Source: Timema cristinae
Taxonomy: Eukaryota > Arthropoda > Insecta > Phasmatodea > Timematidae
NCBI GenBank assembly: GCA_039000515.1
Contig: JBCFYV010011172.1
Span: forward strand, 78,141,529 to 78,205,528
Reading direction: 5' to 3'
Length of the DNA: 64,000 nucleotides
This document shows, in pieces, positions 11,880 through 21,989 of this stretch; positions within the stretch are counted from its first letter, which is position 1, and each line of letters opens with the position of its first letter. The translations under genes and the position numbers were made by a program. Under the pieces are notes generated by a model. The model was not told where the DNA came from and made no database searches. It saw nothing but the letters and a program-made list of their open reading frames with translations.

Positions 11880-13160
11880 GTGCACAGCCTTACCTCCTAG
11901 TGGTAGTGACATTGGCAATGTTATACTGGCCGGCAAGGCAGTCTCTACAGTAGCTAGCTCTTGCTCAGGATAAGACTGAGCAATGGTTGTACTTATGACA
12001 TACTGGCTAAAATGTGCCACCATTGATCGGTACAGCATCCTTACTGTAAGCAGCAAATACTTTCATGGGTGTGGGTATGATCAATGCTTATAACCTGGTC
12101 TTCTCTAAGCTAATCACTAAAATAAACTGTGAAATATTAACCTTGGATAACTGAAGCTATGATGAGCAGCTGAGATTAAAACTGAAGGGCTCATCTGTTG
12201 ACAAGCTGACAAGACCATTAACTGTTGAAACGTGAAATGTGAGCGGAATGTGTGGTAAATAGAATAAACTTTTAGAGGAAATGATTGGAAAAAGAATTGT
12301 GTGTTTGAAACCAAGCAAAGAGATAAATACCTTTTGATGACAATTGACAGTAGCCTGTCACTGTGGTCAGATGGCGGTGAATGGGTAAGGGGAGGTCAGG
12401 GAGTAAGCTTAATCCTAAAACCAACAGCTTAGCTGTTTGTGAGAAGGGATGAGTTGGTGTAATCCATACTTCTATGGGTGTATATGAAAATAGGCATTCA
12501 TAGAATTATGTTAGTTGCTGGTTATGCTCCGGTGAGGGGTGAAGACGATAATGTTAGAATGGAGTTTTTGGAATGAGATCAAGGAAGTCATGAATAGATG
12601 TGAACTGGGTGAAAGAATTATCTGGTTATGAGATAGGAATGGATGAGTGGATGGATACCCAAAGAGAGAGTTCAGTGAATGTGTTAGGAAGGTATGATAC
12701 CAACAGGATTAAAGAAGAGTGGTAATTAGTATGTGTGTGGAAAAAGATTTATTTGTATTGAACACATGATTTAGACACAAAGTTATTCACTTGAATACAT
12801 GACAAAGGGGTGATTCAGGAATTGATTTTGTGGTGTATGATGAGAGACTTAGAAGTTTTAGTAAAGAATACCAGGGCTGTGCATGGGTACAAAAAAAAAC
12901 AAAAACGATTAATGCAAAGAAAGTAGTAAATAAGATCAAGGAGTGAATGAGATTAAAAGAAGTAAGAATACAAAATAATTTTGAAGAAATGATCTCTTTC
13001 GGAAGTGGGTACAGTGACTGAAACAAGAAGTGCAGAGAAAGCCCTATGGCATTCAGAATGAATGTGGTGAGATGATCTGGGATGAGAACAATATAAGAAA
13101 GCGATGGAGGGAGTATTTTTAGCAATTGTATGGTGAAAACAGAGAAAGTAGCAGAAAGTA
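11880..13160 (+). mobile_element. RTE-like LINE fragment, endonuclease region, decayed
   Basis: The reading frame is broken by many stops and frameshifts. Successive frames still read like a LINE apurinic endonuclease: HRIMLVAGYAPVRGEDD, then an E-F-W-N-E-I-K-E-V block, then GDRNGW (family GDLNGW), then LFVLNT-FRHK and SGIDFVVYDERLRSLVKNT, which matches the family block ending in IDYVVVDERL. No reverse transcriptase follows at this locus, so the insertion is truncated and dead. Confidence 0.65.
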
Positions 13161-13206
13161 GGTAAAATGTTATAAACTTACAATGAGTCAGAATTAAGTT
13201 GAAATG

Positions 13207-13490
13207 TTAAAAGTAGGGATGCTCAAGAACCATTTTTTTCAATTCAAGACGGTAATATAAAAAAGTATTGAGACGATAAAACGTCCTTTGAAAGTACAAA
13301 AATGTAAATTGTGTTTATTAAATTAAATTTATAGTTTATAGAGATCCTTTATTACATTTGAAATAGTGCATGTTTTAGATTGTCTTATATATAGTTCATT
13401 CAAACACTCAATATATAACTCATACACATTTTGAATTCAATTAATAAAACAGTCAAAGTTTTATATTGAAATACAATATTAATTATGATA
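13207..13490 (+). repeat. Dispersed repeat E, copy 1
   Basis: This copy shares a co-linear ~270-bp sequence with 61074-61350, including CAATTC-AGACG, GAGACGA-AAAAC, CCTTTGAAAG-ACAAAAATGTAAATT and CATTCAAACACT. It has no coding potential. It could be a non-autonomous DNA transposon, but terminal repeats were not resolved. Confidence 0.55.
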
Positions 13491-14019
13491 GCATATTTTA
13501 GTAAAGGAAATTAATAAAACTAAAAAAAACAAAAAAACTACTAAGAGTAAATTTGATGAAGAAAACCCACTTAGGGAAAAATAAAAAATGTGGGAAGAAT
13601 CCAATGCACAAATGTAACATCTTCTTCCTTTCTTCTGTCTTCTATAGTAGAAGTAGTCACACATACATTTTAAACACAAATAGAATAATATTTTTGCATT
13701 GTTGCCTTTATCAAACACAAAGAAGAGAGTACAAATAACACAAACACTGGATTACTCCATTTTGAATTTAAAGAAAAACTGTTAGAAACACACTGTTCCA
13801 ACAGTTTTTGGGAGTAAAGATAAATTCCTTGGCTATAGTTAGTATTCATAGAGAACTATTTGAAATTAATAATAAATAATAATAATAAATAAGAAAATAA
13901 ATAATAATAATGATAATGATAAAAATTATATTTTAAAATAATAATTTGAAAAATGATAATCTTATAGAAAGAAAGAAACAATCTTCTGTTGAGGCCTGGT
14001 GGTACTCATGATTTGGTAA

Positions 14020-14730
14020 TCTATTAGTGGGCCAGTTCCCACTGTCTAAGTTGAGAACTGTTGCACTGTTTGGGAAATGCTCTTAATATTTTGGTGGTGT
14101 AGCAGGTTTGAAAGTCCTGGTTGTGGTTACCAGCATGGATGGGTACAGGCTTGTCCGGATCTTTGTGGTTTGTGTCAAAGCGATGATTGTTCATTCGCTG
14201 TCTGAGAGAACCTGTAGTAAGGCTTATATAGTCTGCATTACATGATTTGCACTGTAGATGATGTATTAAGTTATTGATTTTGAAATTGTAATAACAGGGA
14301 TTTTGTATTCCAATTTGGTTACTTTGCTGTTGAAGGATGTAGCTGGTAGGTGGATTCCACATGCGCTGCAACGAGTGTTACTGCAGGGGTATGATCCTTT
14401 GGTAGTCAGTTTTTCTTCTTGAATTCTTTGGGGGTCAGGAAGTTTGGGATGGACTAGAATATTGTGGAGATTGGGTGGCTGTTTTAAAGTGATTCTTGGG
14501 GGTGAACTAAGAAGGTTTTGGGTCTGGGTGCAACTGGTTAGGAATTTGTGACCACTTCTAAGGATGGTGTTGTGTTGTGAAAGAGATGTCCTCAAATTTC
14601 TTGGAGGGTCATAATCATCCCTGGAGAGTGCTCTGGAGATTTGGTTGTCTATTAAAGGCAAGGGGTAATCTCTGCTTTGGAAAGTTGTGGAGAGTTGCTT
14701 ACAATATTCAGTAAACAGCACCAGTCACAC
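14020..14730 (-). pseudogene. Penelope-like element C-terminal part (GIY-YIG region), broken
   Basis: Two overlapping minus-strand frames form one protein with a frameshift near 14280. The first carries SRALSRDDYDPPRNLRTSL, then NILVHPKLPDPQ and CSNTRCSACGIHL. The second continues YYNFKINNLIHHLQCKSCNA-DYISLTTGSLRQRMNNH. This is the Cys-x-x-x-x-Cys linker and GIY-YIG nuclease arrangement of Penelope-like elements, with GIY replaced by IHH and YIG by YIS. The element is truncated: most of the reverse transcriptase is not seen upstream. Confidence 0.65.
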
Positions 14731-14739
14731 TCAACCAGC

Positions 14740-16080
14740 TCATGCCATCTATTAAATACAATTGAACTATGGTCCAAAAATAAACATAACCATTGCCACC
14801 ACCAGCCAGTTATGTTGGCAATGACCTACGTAAGCCATGCCCAGGAGAAAAGTAGAATAGGTAAGTATTGGTCCTTTCAGTTTATTAATTGAAAAAAATA
14901 GTATATTTAGATTATTTATTTAACTTTATTCACTAAAATGATCTGAAAATTATTTTATTGCACAATTGTTTGTTATTATTTGGTTTTATTCTGATAAATC
15001 AAGCTATTACAAACTGACAATTCATTTGTATCAGATTTTTTAAATGAATATTGATTTTTAATGTACAAAACATCTTATAATGGTATTAATTGAACATAAA
15101 TTGAGTATTAAAGTTGTCAACGTTTTTATTGGGAAAGTCGTGGAGTGATTACAATTATTGTCAAAGCTTGATTTTTATTTTTTCCAAGCCAAGTAGAAGT
15201 TGGAAGCTTCACACATATCTAGAGCATGTTAAATTTAAAAAAAAATGCTTATTTCTATTTGAATACAACCTATATACCAACATATGAAGCGCTAATAACA
15301 CCAAAAAGCTTGAAATAGACTTATTATTACTAGACTGAACAAGCCTGGAAATCACCACTAGTGAATACAAGCTAACCATACATATTAAATGTCTATATAT
15401 TTTATGCATAGTATAAGTGTGCTAACACAAAATAAGCCATCAACATTGTGGCTGACTAGCTGAAATATCATGATAATTTCTTGACAAAGGATTTTTTTTT
15501 AATTTGGTTTCAGTGAGCTATTATAAAATTATGTGAATATTAAAAATAACGCACATAATATCGCAGCACGTCATATAATTATTGCATGATATATAAAAAT
15601 ATGAGTTTAAATAGAATGAAATTGGGTGAATAATACAAAATTTTTAAATGTCCCCATACTCCTATTAATCTAGGACATAGGGGTGCTCTTTTTAAACACA
15701 AAATTGGTCGTCACACTTCATTCAAGCACTTTAAGCTCATTCAGTAACCCTTCTGCCTACTGGACTAGGATTTGAAATTAAGCTTGAAAGTAATATCACC
15801 ACTACCCTCCTATAGATTTGATAAGATTGAATAAGATGAGAAATGGGTGATATAGTGAGTAATCTTTCTGATACATTTCCTGAAGGAAAAGTTGATTATT
15901 ACAAACCCCCCTGTCTCTAGGTAAAGCTGGTCACAAAGTCGTGTACTAAACCGTTATTGTTTATAGATGCATTTAAAATCGCCACTTTTTAATCAAATTC
16001 AATCTGGTTCAGGATTTCAAGGTTTCCTCTTTAAATATTTTGAATATCACACACTGATTGCCTATCCCCATTTGACTTGC
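14740..16080. other. AT-rich intronic DNA, nothing recognised
   Basis: No gene or repeat family could be supported here. Confidence 0.4.
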
Positions 16081-16082
16081 CC

Positions 16083-17130
16083 ACCACTTTCATCATCATA
16101 ATTATCATCATCATCATCATCATCATCATCTGACTCAACTGTTTCCAGCCTATGGACAGGTCAGTTTAGTAAAATGCTTCTCTCTTTCTCCATCCTTCCA
16201 CCATTCTTCTCCTCTCATGTGCACACTTTCTGTTATCTGCTCCACCCCTCTCAGACTTGCTTTCTCTACTATCTCATGTACTCCCTGTACTCCCACTTTT
16301 TCTCGGATAACTTCATTCCTTATCCTGTTTCTCCTCATGGCACTCTTCACAAACTTCATTTCCATGGCCTTCACTTTCCTATTCTCCTGTTCACGGTCCA
16401 TGTTTCTGCAGAATATGTGACAATAGGTACAAAGTACACCCTATACAGCACTTCTCTTTTCCATAGTAGATCTCTTACACACATGTAGAACAACTCTCTC
16501 TGCTGCTCTATTATTATTAACTACTCTATACTTCCATCCTTCGAATTAGTCACGCTTCTAAGATATCTTACATTCTATACATTTCTCAGCTCTACTCAAT
16601 GACAATATAACTTTATAGCTTTACTAGATCATATACTCTTCCTTGTCATTATCATCACTTCACATTTCGTCATACTAAGTTTCCTTTCACACTATTTCCC
16701 TTCCTTCTATTCTTGTATTTGTTCCTGTAATTCCACTTCCTTCTCCCCCCATACCATCAAGTCGTTAGAAAACATCCTGGCTTTCATTCTTTCCTCCCCA
16801 AGTTTCCTTGCCACTTTATTCATGACGATTTCCATTAGCAACAAATAGTAGTGGTGAAAGGGCACTTAACAAATTTTTTTATTTGGAACCAGTTTGTCCA
16901 TCTTTTCTCCTTCCTAACCCAACTCATGTTATCCTCATACATACTCTTCACTCTCATTACAACTCCTCTTTCCACTTCATCCTCCTTAATTGTTTTCTAA
17001 ACCTTATTTCTATTCACACTATCATAATGCCTTATTTACATCCATAAATACCATTACCAAGTCCTCCTCAAATTTATACCTTTTTTTCCATCAGCTGTCA
17101 TATAGTATAGGTAAAGTCTATAGTCATTGG
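16083..17130 (-). mobile_element. RTE-like LINE fragment (reverse transcriptase end and 3' tail)
   Basis: Read on the minus strand, decayed frames include VVKGPFHHYYLL-like and FSNDLMVWGEKE-like remnants of a LINE reverse transcriptase. The end reads ESVHMRGEEWWKDGEREKHF followed by TKLTCP. The 3' end is AAACTGACCTGTCCATAGGC followed by a (GAT)n run at 16083-16132, a simple-repeat tail as in RTE-type LINEs. The same end sequence closes the LINE piece at 18235-18530, and part of it closes the SINE at 38572. Confidence 0.65.
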
Positions 17131-17295
17131 TAATATTTAAACTAAATACTTTAAAAGAGGAGGGATTAGTTCATTGGCACTTTTAGTAATGAAAGCATTC
17201 TGAAAATTTGTTTAGAGCATTTGAGTAAAACAAGACTTTAATAACAGCCTGATAAATCACAGAATATGGACAATATCTTTCTCTATTGTTGCCAG

Positions 17296-17394
17296 CTTTT
17301 GGATCGCACTCCAGGCAAACCCTTGGGAGAGCATCTGGAAGTGCCTACCACTGAGAGCGGACAAGTGGCACCAGTGACTCATTGGGAGCACACA
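17296..17394 (+). CDS. CNTROB: Centrobin homologue, exon c
   Basis: This 33-codon exon is phase 0 at both ends (acceptor CTATTGTTGCCAG, donor ACA/GTGAGT). It joins exon b to give ...DELKRYIRM|LLDRTPGKPLGE, a short conserved-looking helix, and continues to VTHWEHT. In vertebrate centrobin a comparable L-K-x-F-L-x-x-L-L helix lies after the Ser/Pro-rich linker, followed by a P-S-W-E-E segment (recalled, not aligned). Confidence 0.6.
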
Positions 17395-17805
17395 GTGAGT
17401 TGTCATAAACTCAATAACTAAGGTCACCTACTTTTATTAAACTGCCTTTTCACAAAATGTGTAAAAAATCTTATTTGAAAAACAAAAAACTTGTATCAAG
17501 TTCAAACTAACTTTCTTATGTATTTTTAAACTCACAAAATAAAACGATAAAGGCATGTATACTCAAAATTCAAGTTTTCTAGTGAATTCTTGTATTTCCA
17601 AATAAAATTTGTGTTTATTATGTAACAGTTTCCTTTAAAGCTTGCAGTAAACATCCATTTTGTCTTAAAATCAGCAAGTTTCTTAATTTTTTAAGTAGAA
17701 AGATCTCTATGACCATGACCATTGAGGTATACAGACTAAAGGATATAGCGATATAGGATATTGACTAAAGGATATAGCGAGACATGGTTGGACTGCAATG
17801 TTTTA

Positions 17806-17813
17806 TATATATA

Positions 17814-17858
<45 letters not shown>
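17806..17858. repeat. (TA)n microsatellite
   Basis: An almost pure AT dinucleotide run. Confidence 0.95.
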
Positions 17859-17860
<2 letters not shown>

Positions 17861-18190
17861 GGGAATGTAATCTCCCACTCCTCGTACATACAAGTGGAGG
17901 TGCCCATGTTCTAGTCCATGCACTACAAACAGTCCGGGCTAGCACTGGATCTCTAAAACGGCTCACCGCACAAATGGTGAGGCCCAGGCTCGCAGGCCCA
18001 GAACCCCAAAAGCCCAGGCCCGGCAGCCCAGAACCCCAGGAACTGAACCCGAACCCCACCACGCTGCCAACGCAATCACTCGTCTGCATTTAAACACACT
18101 GCCCCACAGAGTCCAACCCATTGCTAGGCCGTAGCCACGAGACAAGCACGCAACGTGGGCTTGTAAGCCCAGCCCTGTGTAATACTTATA
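17859..18190. other. GC-rich island of unknown nature
   Basis: About 330 bp of GC-rich sequence sits in otherwise AT-rich DNA. It has tandem CCCAG/GCCCAG-rich motifs at about 17965-18050 (for example GGCCCAGAACCCC, AGCCCAGGCCCGGCAGCCCAG). It begins at a (TA)n run and ends just before a LINE fragment. Both strands have open stretches, but they are repeat-driven and match nothing I recognise. Confidence 0.5.
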
Positions 18191-18234
18191 ACTAAAGTAG
18201 TCTAATAGAGGCATATAGTTTGCAGGGGTACTAG

Positions 18235-18530
18235 GAGTACATGATAGTGGAGGAAGCAAGACTGAGATGGTATGGACATGTAATAAGGATGGAAAATGGG
18301 AGGAAGATAAAGAAAATGTTGGCAATAAAATATGTAAGAAAAATACCGGAAGGGAGGCCAAAATGGAGATGGGAGAAGCAGATAACAGAAAGTGTTTAAG
18401 TGAAAGGAGAATAATGGGAGAAATTTTAAGAGTAAAATTTATGGAAGGACATAGGAAGAGGGAGGGATTTTACTAAACTGACCCGGCCATAGGCTGATGG
18501 TGGTTGACCCATTGGAACAGACTATCTAAT
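18235..18530 (+). mobile_element. LINE 3' end (C terminus of reverse transcriptase polyprotein plus tail)
   Basis: The frame at 18245 reads IVEEARLRWYGHVIRMENGR, the typical 'LRWYGHV-RM' C-terminal segment of LINE polyproteins. Then comes KIPEGRPKWRWEKQITESV and a stop. The 3' tail has TTTACTAAACTGACCCGGCC and ATAGGCTG. The piece is 5'-truncated and so non-autonomous. Confidence 0.75.
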
Positions 18531-19062
18531 TCAAATATTGAAAATTTGTATGATAACAGATAATACTCATCTATGAATTTGTTTTGGGGTTTGAAGAATA
18601 AATAAATATTTTTAATTTTTGAGATTAATATACGTGGTTATTTCCTAGAACTAATATAATTATCCCAATAAGCCTACCTGGATTTTTGTGGAATGTTGAA
18701 CTGGACTATTTATCACACACTTAAACTGTTCCTGTTCATCAATCCATAAGCATAATTATCAAGAAATTATTAGTGGTCTACGAGTTTGGGTTTTTCATTC
18801 AAGTCAAGTATTTCTAAAAGCTCCCCTAGTTTGAGTCAAGTTTGAGTCAAGTTTGAGTATAGGCCTATTCATAGTTTTAAAATGTTAAAAGACATATTAA
18901 ACACATGTTCTTAAAATATGAATGACACTCATTTTTATAAATAGTAAATACTTTGAAAAAAAAAGCTAAACAATGGAAACATCATTTTTAAATTAGAAAT
19001 AACACTTATAAAACACAATTTAAAAAACAAGAACACTCAAATAAAAGTCTGAGTAAAAAACA
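18531..19062. other. AT-rich intronic DNA
   Basis: No gene was recognised. A short direct repeat of TTTGAGTCAAG occurs at about 18830-18855. Confidence 0.4.
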
Positions 19063-19153
19063 AATAGTGAAACAATAGCCGGAACTATTGTGAATGCATT
19101 TTAGTGAGGATAACACCTCTTCGATATCATATTCTGAAAATTGAAAAATGACA

Positions 19154-19225
19154 CCTGGACACGAGAATCGAACCCGGGACCTTCAGCTTAGTACGCCACT
19201 GCTCTTACCACTGAGCTATCCAGGA
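19154..19225 (-). tRNA. tRNA-like sequence, satellite copy 1 (probably pseudo-tRNA)
   Basis: This 72-nt segment has an A box (TAGCTCAGTGG) and a B box (GGTTCGATTC, here with one change to TC). It has a D stem GCTC/GAGC and outer ends CCTGGA/TCCAGG that pair over 6 bp. The acceptor and T-stem registers do not both fit a standard cloverleaf, and the anticodon position reads ACT. It is therefore more likely tRNA-derived than a working tRNA. Confidence 0.4.
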
Positions 19226-19513
19226 TTTGTCCCGTGCCCATGGTCATTCTTCACTCATAGTTTAAGGCAGAGTCTAAGATGGACGTGCGGAGGTTGTCAG
19301 CTTTATAAACACGTGATACACAAGATCACAGCCATCAGACCACGCAGCCATTATCGACTCGGTAGTTGGCAATTTTGCAGCCATTGGACAATTATATATA
19401 TATAATTGTATAAGATTGCATATATAGTGAAACAATAGCCGGAACTATTGTTAATGCATTTTAGTGAGGATAACACCTTTACGATATCATATTCTGAAAA
19501 TTGAAAAATGACA

Positions 19514-19585
19514 CCTGGACACGGGAATCGAACCCGGGAACTTCGGCTTAGTACGCCACTGCTCTTACCACTGAGCTATCCAGGA
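19514..19585 (-). tRNA. tRNA-like sequence, satellite copy 2 (probably pseudo-tRNA)
   Basis: Same as copy 1, with an intact B box GGTTCGATTCC. It shares the off-register acceptor and T stems and the ACT anticodon position. Confidence 0.4.
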
Positions 19586-19879
19586 TTCGTCCCGTGCCCA
19601 TGGTCATTCTTCACTCATAGTTTAAGGCAGAGTCTAAGATGGACGTGCGGAGGTCGTCAGCTTTATAAACACGTGATACACAAGATCACAGCCATCAGAC
19701 CACGCAGCCATTATCGACTCGGTAGTTGGCAATTTTGCAGCCATTGGACAATTATATATATATATATATAATTGTATAGGATTGCATATATAGTGAAACA
19801 ATAGCCGGAACTTTTGTTAATGCATTTTAGTGAGGATAACACCTTTACGATATCATATTCTGAAAATTGAAAAATGACA

Positions 19880-19951
19880 CCTGGACACGGGAATCGAACC
19901 CGGGACCTTCGGCTTAGTACGCCACTGCTCTTACCACTGAGCTATCCAGGA
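19880..19951 (-). tRNA. tRNA-like sequence, satellite copy 3 (probably pseudo-tRNA)
   Basis: Nearly identical to copy 2 with consensus A and B boxes. A fourth copy (20240-20295) is truncated at the palindrome centre, and a partial inverted copy lies at 20296-20332. Confidence 0.4.
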
Positions 19952-20438
19952 TTCGTCCCGTGCCCATGGTCATTCTTCACTCATAGTTTAAGGCAGAGTC
20001 TAAGATGGACGTGCGGAGGTTGTCAGCTTTATAAACACGTGATACACAAGATCACAGCCATCAGACCACGCAGCCATTATCGACTCGGTAGTTGGCAATT
20101 TTGCAGCCATTGGACAATTATATATATATAATTGTATAGGATTGCATATATAGTGAAACAATAGCCGGAACTATTGTTAATGCATTTTAGTGAGGATAAC
20201 ACCTCTCCGATATCATATTCTGAAAATTGAAAAATGACACCTGGACACGGGAATCGAACCCGGGAACTTCGGCTTAGTACGCCACTGCTCTTACCGAAGC
20301 CGAAGGCCCCGGGTTCGATTCCCGTGTCCAGGTGTCATTTTTCAATTTTCAGAATATGATATTGGAGAGGTGTTATCCTCACTAAAATGTATTAACAATA
20401 GTTCTGGCTATTGTTTCACTATATATGCAATCCTATAC

Positions 20439-20484
<46 letters not shown>

Positions 20485-20648
20485 GTACAATGGCTGCAAA
20501 ATTGCCAACTACCGAGTCGATAATGGCTGCGTGGTCTGATGGCAGTGATCTTGTGTATCACGTGTTTATAAAGCTGACAACCTCCGCACGTCCATCTTAG
20601 ACTCTGCCTTAAACTATGAGTGAAGAATGACCATGGGCACGGGACGAA

Positions 20649-20720
20649 TCCTGGATAGCTCAGTGGTAAGAGCAGTGGCGTACTAAGCCGAAGGTCCCGG
20701 GTTCGATTCCCGTGTCCAGG
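20649..20720 (+). tRNA. tRNA-like sequence, inverted arm copy (probably pseudo-tRNA)
   Basis: This is the same 72-nt sequence on the plus strand, with A box TAGCTCAGTGG, B box GGTTCGATTCC, and CCTGGA/TCCAGG ends. Confidence 0.4.
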
Positions 20721-21010
20721 TGTCATTTTTCAATTTTCAGAATATGATATTGGAGAGGTGCTATCCTCACTAAAATGCATTAACAATAGTTCCGGCTATT
20801 GTTTCACTATATATGCAATCCTATACAATTATATATATATATAATTGTCCAATGACTGCAAAATTGCCAACTACCGAGTCGATAATGGCTGCGTGGTCTG
20901 ATGGCAGTGATCTTGTGTATCACGTGTTTATAAAGCTGACAACCTCCGCACGTCCATCTTAGACTCTGCCTTAAACTATGAGTGAAGAATGACCATGGGC
21001 ACGGGACAAA

Positions 21011-21082
21011 TCCTGGATAGCTCAGTGGTAAGAGCAGTGGCGTACTAAGTCGAAGGTCCCGGGTTCGATTCCCGTGTCCAGG
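21011..21082 (+). tRNA. tRNA-like sequence, last inverted copy (probably pseudo-tRNA)
   Basis: Same sequence with one change in the anticodon stem (AAGTCGAAGG instead of AAGCCGAAGG). The satellite ends about 20 bp further on. Confidence 0.4.
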
Positions 21083-21149
21083 TGTCATTTTTCAATTTTC
21101 AAAAAACAAATAATAAAATGGTTTCAACATTTATGTCTTTAAGGACATT

Positions 21150-21240
21150 TAATGCCAGGCCTCCACTGTAGTTCGGATTCCACGCTATATGTAGGTTTTC
21201 TATTTCATCTCACAATCATCCTACCATTACACATAAATTC
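21150..21240 (+). mobile_element. SINE A fragment (body)
   Basis: Matches the body of the SINE at 22782-23070: AATGCCAGGCCTCCAC, GTTCGGATTCCACG, TTTCATCTCACAATCA and CCTACCATTACACAT. The head and tail are missing. Confidence 0.7.
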
Positions 21241-21244
21241 AAAA

Positions 21245-21965
21245 ATTCTTAAACGGTAAATAGGGCAAAAATGGTAAAAGTGGTGAAATGGATATAAACG
21301 GTAAACGTGCCAAAAGGGCAAAAAGATAAAAAGTAAATAATGTCAAATAGGATATGAGCTAAAGATGTAAAAAGAGACAATAAGGGGAAAGTGGCAAATG
21401 CTCAAAAAAGGTAAAAAGGGTAAAAATGGCTTTAAAAAAAGGTAGATAGGACAAGATGAGTAAAAGTAATAAAAGAGCAAAAGGGCAAAAAGAGAAAAAA
21501 TTAAAAAGTCCCGAAAGGTCAAAAATGATAAATAAGAAAAAGAACAAAAGAGGTAACGTACCAATATAGCAACAAGATATGTAAAAATGCCAAAAGTTTC
21601 TAAAAGTGTAAAAATGTTCAAAAGGGCAAAAAGCACATTTAGTGCAAAAAACGTAATCAGAAGAAAAAGGGTAAATGGGACAAAAGGGGTATAACATTCT
21701 TATATTTTTGATTAGATCTACTTTTTACCCTTTTTACTCTTTCTGTCCCTTTTGCACTCTTTACAAATTTTAATATTTCTACCCTGAAATAAAATCCTCT
21801 TTTCCTCTTTATGTTTATTGCCTTGACTGCACTTTTACCTTTTTAAACTGTTTTACACCTTTTACCCGTTTTACTTACCTTCTTTAACTTTATTTTAAAA
21901 ACAAATTGATAAGTTATACCTTTTTACATTTAAAAAAATATTTTTTGCTCTTTTTTACCCCATGC
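21245..21965. repeat. Purine-rich degenerate tandem repeat with an inverted arm
   Basis: From 21245 to 21690 the plus strand is built of degenerate decamers such as GGTAAAAAGG, GGCAAAAAG and GGTAAAAGTG. From 21715 to 21965 the same motif continues on the opposite strand (TTTTTACCC, TTTTACCTTTTT). The two halves can fold together. Long open frames in it come from the lack of T-rich stops and are not genes. Confidence 0.7.
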
Positions 21966-21989
21966 TAGAAAAGTTTATATACGGGAAAT

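Larger units (their letters stand above)
7064..17295 (+). other. Long centrobin intron filled with repeats
   Basis: This 10.2-kb intron separates exons that join in phase 0. It carries minisatellites, an LTR-like block, LINE and Penelope-like remnants and a dispersed repeat, each listed separately. The stretches at 7080-7560, 9960-11650, 13490-14020 and 14740-16080 hold no feature I could support beyond AT-rich DNA, a poly(T) run at about 10627-10648 and short AT microsatellites. Confidence 0.5.
19063..21101. repeat. tRNA-like satellite arranged as a large palindrome
   Basis: A ~360-366-bp unit is repeated head to tail from 19063 (starts near 19063, 19423, 19791 and 20151). It is then broken inside its fourth copy at 20295 and continued in inverted orientation to 21101. 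The loop between the arms is only 20 bases (20276-20295), so the last ~0.8 kb of direct copies can pair with ~0.8 kb of inverted copies. Each unit holds a 72-nt tRNA-like segment, the small palindrome AACAATAG-TTCCGG-CTATTGTT, a (TA)n-containing palindrome AATTATATATATATAATTG, and a shared unique body. Confidence 0.9.

Noticed and set aside
16174..16488. Plus-strand open frame of 104 codons
   Set aside because: It is the antisense of the LINE reverse-transcriptase end on the minus strand.
19154..19225. Functional tRNA-Ser (ACT anticodon position)
   Set aside because: Stem registers do not fit a standard cloverleaf, an ACT anticodon is not expected in animals, and the copies are in a satellite. 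Listed as tRNA-like only.
19148..21088. Near-identical frames of 85-97 codons repeated along the array
   Set aside because: They translate the satellite monomer, including its tRNA-like part and the TA run. Their repetition reflects the repeat, not a gene family.
21343..21697. Long minus-strand frames of ~100 codons
   Set aside because: They come from the purine-rich decamer repeat; the protein is Phe/Leu/Tyr repeats.
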